Assembly (NCBI GenBank): GCA_035511515.1
Contig: DATKFG010000029.1
Span: 1 to 64,000, forward strand
Length of the DNA: 64,000 bases
Source: VBCK01 sp035511515
GTDB lineage: Bacteria; Pseudomonadota; Gammaproteobacteria; Burkholderiales; Burkholderiaceae_F
Direction of reading: 5' to 3'
In this document: piece after piece, positions 61,585 through 64,000 of the stretch
Layout: each line of letters begins with the position of its first letter
How positions within the stretch are numbered: position 1 is the stretch's first letter
The notes under the pieces: generated by a model
The model's input: the letters and a program-made list of their open reading frames with translations, nothing else
Database searches by the model: none
Told to the model about the DNA's origin: nothing
Program-made: the position numbers and the translations under genes

Positions 61585-62799
61585 ATGGAAGCAACCGAAG
61601 ATGATCGTGCAGGAGGTGCGATCAGGCGCGCCGCGGAAGTTCTGCTCGCCTCACTGCAGCTGGGATTGAGTTCGTTCGGCGGCCCGATCGCGCACCTGGG
61701 CTATTTTGAGCGCGCGTACGTCCAGCAACGCAAATGGTTGAGCGGGGACGAGTACGCCAGCGTGGTGGCGCTGTGCCAGATCCTGCCCGGACCGACCAGC
61801 AGTCAGGTCGGTTTTCTAATCGGGCTGCACCGTGCCGGCTGGCTCGGCGCTTTGGCGGCGTGGCTCGGTTTCACGCTGCCCTCGGCGCTGTTGATGGTTG
61901 CCTGCGCGGCCGTTGCGGCGGGAGCCCAGGGGCCGTTGGCCCAGTCGATCGTGCACGGTCTGAAACTGGTGGCCGTGGCCGTCGTCGCGCAAGCGGTGTG
62001 GAGCATGGCGCGCAGGCTGTGTCCGGACCGGGCCACGACCGCCATCGCGCTCGCCGCCGCCTCGATGCTGCTGGTGATCGGCGGGGCCTCGATGCAGCTG
62101 GCGGCGCTCGGGGTGGGCGCGGCAGCCGGCGCCGTGTTGTGCCGAAACGGCCGCTTCGAGGGCGGGCGGCTGTCGATATCGATCCGGCCCGCCGTCGCGT
62201 GGACCGCGTTCGGCCTGTACGCGCTGCTTCTGGTCGGCATGCCGCTGTTGGCCCGGCTCTTCCCGCACAGCCTGATCGCGCTGGGGGCAGTCTTCTACCG
62301 GGCCGGCGCGCTGGTGTTCGGCGGCGGTCATGTGGTGCTGCCGCTGCTGCACGACGCGATGGTGCCCGGCGGCTGGATTTCGGATGACCGGTTTCTGACC
62401 GGATATGGACTGGTGCAGGCGATGCCGGGCCCGCTGTTCACGCTGGCCGCGTATCTGGGCGCCGCCAGCAGCGGACCACAGGAGCCTGCGGTCGGCGCTG
62501 CCGTGGCGATGGCCTTCATTTTCCTGCCGGGCCTGTTGATCGCGCTCGCCGGTGTGGCGCTGTGGAGCCGCCTCGCACGCCACGAAATCGTGCGTGGGGG
62601 CCTGACCGGCGTCAACGCGGCAGTGGTCGGATTGCTGGGCGCGGCGCTCTACAATCCCGTGGGGGTAACCGCCGTGCGGGGCGGAATCGACGTCGCGATC
62701 GCGATCGTCGGCCTTGCGCTGCTGGAACGATGGAAGGCGCCGCCGGTGATGGTTGTGGCCACGTGCGTCGTGTTAAGCAGCGCTCGCGCGTTCGGCTGA
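61585..62799 (+). CDS. chrA: Chromate transporter ChrA (copy 2)
   Basis: The 404-residue membrane protein has the same two-half layout as the first ChrA: 'LGLSSFGGPIAHLGYFERAYV', 'ALCQILPGPTSSQVGFLIG' in the first half and 'AGALVFGGGHVVLPLLHDAMV', 'GLVQAMPGPLFTLAAYLG' in the second. It is clearly diverged from copy 1, with the Arg/Trp-rich 'QRKWLSGDEYA' segment typical of the other ChrA subfamily. ATG at 61585 and GTG at 61567 are both possible starts. The pair of transporters suggests distinct affinities. Confidence 0.92.
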   Translation: MEATEDDRAGGAIRRAAEVLLASLQLGLSSFGGPIAHLGYFERAYVQQRKWLSGDEYASVVALCQILPGPTSSQVGFLIGLHRAGWLGALAAWLGFTLPSALLMVACAAVAAGAQGPLAQSIVHGLKLVAVAVVAQAVWSMARRLCPDRATTAIALAAASMLLVIGGASMQLAALGVGAAAGAVLCRNGRFEGGRLSISIRPAVAWTAFGLYALLLVGMPLLARLFPHSLIALGAVFYRAGALVFGGGHVVLPLLHDAMVPGGWISDDRFLTGYGLVQAMPGPLFTLAAYLGAASSGPQEPAVGAAVAMAFIFLPGLLIALAGVALWSRLARHEIVRGGLTGVNAAVVGLLGAALYNPVGVTAVRGGIDVAIAIVGLALLERWKAPPVMVVATCVVLSSARAFG

Positions 62800-62854
62800 G
62801 GCGGACTGCACCCTTCCGTAATCGAAACTCGGGGTGTCCTCGGAGGGTGTAGCG

Positions 62855-63586
62855 ATGGTCTACGAGCTCTACTATTGGCCCGGCATCCAGGGGCGTGGCG
62901 AATTCGTGCGGCTGGCGCTCGAAGAGGGTGGCGCGCCCTACGTCGATGTGGCCCTGGTGCCCGAGGAGGAAGGCGGCGGCGTGGCGGCCTTGCAGGGACT
63001 GCTCGGCGACGAGAGCCTCGCACACCCGCCATTTGCACCGCCGTTTCTGAGGGCCGGCCGCCAGTTGATCGGACAGACCGCGAACATCCTGCTGTTTCTG
63101 GGCGATCGGCTCGATCTGGCTCCGCGCGATGCCGCCGGCCGGCGCTGGGCGCATCAGCTGCAGTTGACGATCGCGGACTTCGTCGTGGAGATCCACGACA
63201 CGCACCACCCGCTCGGCGGGGACCTGTACTACGAAGAGCAGAAGCCCGAGGCCAGGCACCGTTCGAAGCGGTTCCGGGAAGACCGCCTGCCGAAGTTCCT
63301 CGGCTATTTCGAGCGGGTCTTGAAGAGCAACGCGGCCGGGCGCGGCCGGCGGATGGTCGGCACGCGTGTCTCGCACGTGGATCTTTCGATGGCGCAGGTG
63401 GTGGCGGGCCTGCGCTACGCGTTTCCCTCGGCCAGCCGCAAGGCGCTGCGGGGATGCCCGGGGCTGCGGGCGTTGTACGACGACGTCTTCTCGCGCCCGC
63501 GCGTGCGCCGCTATGCGGCCTCGGGCCGACGACTGCCTTTCAACAACGACGACATCTTCCGCAGGTACCCGGAACTGGACGGGTGA
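62855..63586 (+). CDS. Glutathione S-transferase family protein
   Basis: The 243-residue protein has a thioredoxin-like N-terminal domain ('YELYYWPGIQGRGEFVRLALEE', residues 3-24; 'LIGQTANILLFLGDRL') and an all-helical C-terminal domain ('LSMAQVVAGLRYAFP'). The Tyr of 'YYWP' and the Arg of 'GRGEFVRL' fit the sigma/alpha GST active site. An CGGAGGG precedes the ATG at 62855. It closes the chr gene run and could conjugate glutathione during chromate-linked redox stress. Confidence 0.88.
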   Translation: MVYELYYWPGIQGRGEFVRLALEEGGAPYVDVALVPEEEGGGVAALQGLLGDESLAHPPFAPPFLRAGRQLIGQTANILLFLGDRLDLAPRDAAGRRWAHQLQLTIADFVVEIHDTHHPLGGDLYYEEQKPEARHRSKRFREDRLPKFLGYFERVLKSNAAGRGRRMVGTRVSHVDLSMAQVVAGLRYAFPSASRKALRGCPGLRALYDDVFSRPRVRRYAASGRRLPFNNDDIFRRYPELDG

Positions 63587-63588
63587 AC

Positions 63589-64000
63589 TCAGCCTATGAA
63601 GCGCACGACGACCCCGGCGACGAGGCAATACACGCCGAAGAAATGCCAGCGGCCCTGTTCCAGCCACCGTGACAGCCATCTGAGAGCCGCCAGCCCTGCC
63701 AGGAAGCTCAACCCCATCCCGAGCAGGCTCGGGGTGACGAAATGCAGCAGTTGTGCCGGCGCGGCGCCGGAGGAGGGCGTGACCGCCTTGTAGAGGCGGT
63801 ACGCCTCCCTCGCGATCACCGGTGGGGTCAGCACCACCGCCAGGGCGAAGCTGAACTCCTCCGCCCGCAGCCGGCTCGCGCCGAGGAAAAGGGCCGTCGA
63901 GATGGTCGCGCCGGAGCGCGAAAAGCCACGGAACGGCAGGCACAGTCCCTGCACCGCGCCAACCCACGCGGCCCCGCGCAGGGTGAGGTCGCGAGGCGGG
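63589..64000 (-). CDS. uppP: Undecaprenyl-diphosphatase UppP (partial, N-terminus outside window)
   Basis: The minus frame enters from the right edge with 'RDLTLRGAAWVGAVQGLC' and continues to a stop at 63589. The conserved active-site loop appears as 'FRGFSRSGATIS', and four hydrophobic helices follow. UppP dephosphorylates undecaprenyl diphosphate to recycle the carrier of peptidoglycan synthesis. Only the C-terminal 136 residues or so are in view. It converges on the GST gene three bases away. Confidence 0.92.
   Translation of the reverse strand, partial: PPRDLTLRGAAWVGAVQGLCLPFRGFSRSGATISTALFLGASRLRAEEFSFALAVVLTPPVIAREAYRLYKAVTPSSGAAPAQLLHFVTPSLLGMGLSFLAGLAALRWLSRWLEQGRWHFFGVYCLVAGVVVRFIG

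Overview
The window is GC-rich, tightly packed bacterial chromosome. The block DUF971 - ubiE - Tim44-like - ubiJ - ubiB, the ubiquinone genes, class-I type efflux, and a chorismatase-fed aryl polyene cluster together point to a betaproteobacterium, most likely Burkholderiales. This is inferred from gene content; no 16S rRNA is present. I see no phage, insertion sequence or CRISPR array.

Layout. 1-4.8 kb: a cytochrome c fragment, tRNA-Arg(CCG) and the ubiquinone block. 4.9-9.9 kb: glmU, preceded by a 127-bp palindromic repeat that contains its ribosome binding site, then an antiquitin-type aldehyde dehydrogenase, an S1/P1 nuclease and a Tat-exported fumarylacetoacetase-fold protein. 10.1-15.6 kb: peptide metabolism (POT transporter, Dcp peptidase) and a type III amino-acid decarboxylase. 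15.7-24.1 kb: mixed genes, including a DUF5666 lipoprotein, an SDR, two TPR proteins and an unusual protein with three tandem PTPS/QueD-like domains. 24.1-25.8 kb: an ECF42-type sigma factor with a DGPF (YciI) partner. 25.9-34.0 kb: a two-component system followed by a complete RND efflux pump (adaptor, permease, outer-membrane channel).

34.0-51.8 kb is the most notable region: an aryl polyene / xanthomonadin-like pigment cluster in two converging arms. The plus arm has a ketoreductase, ACP, two hotdog dehydratases, a ketosynthase, a chain-length-factor-like protein, an AMP ligase, an LpxL-like acyltransferase, LolA-like protein, an MMPL exporter, a polysaccharide deacetylase and a methyltransferase. 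The minus arm has an ACP, a second ketosynthase, a XanB2-like chorismatase, a PlsC-like acyltransferase and a methyltransferase. A minus-strand island in the plus arm carries a glycosyltransferase, a MipA/OmpV protein and a PAP2 phosphatase. The likely logic is: chorismatase makes hydroxybenzoate, the AMP ligase loads it onto ACP, KS/CLF, KR and DH extend it to a polyene, acyltransferases and the glycosyltransferase attach it to a lipid or sugar, and the MMPL/LolA pair moves it to the outer membrane. No aromatic ammonia-lyase is present.

52.3-56.9 kb: a secreted beta-propeller, a DHA2-family exporter, and a c4-type cytochrome next to a PQQ-type soluble dehydrogenase. 57.0-63.6 kb: a chromate-resistance locus (chrB, chrA, a ChrB C-terminal-domain protein, Tat-exported Fe/Mn SOD, a beta-propeller, a second chrA, a GST) with a candidate operator upstream. 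The window ends inside uppP.
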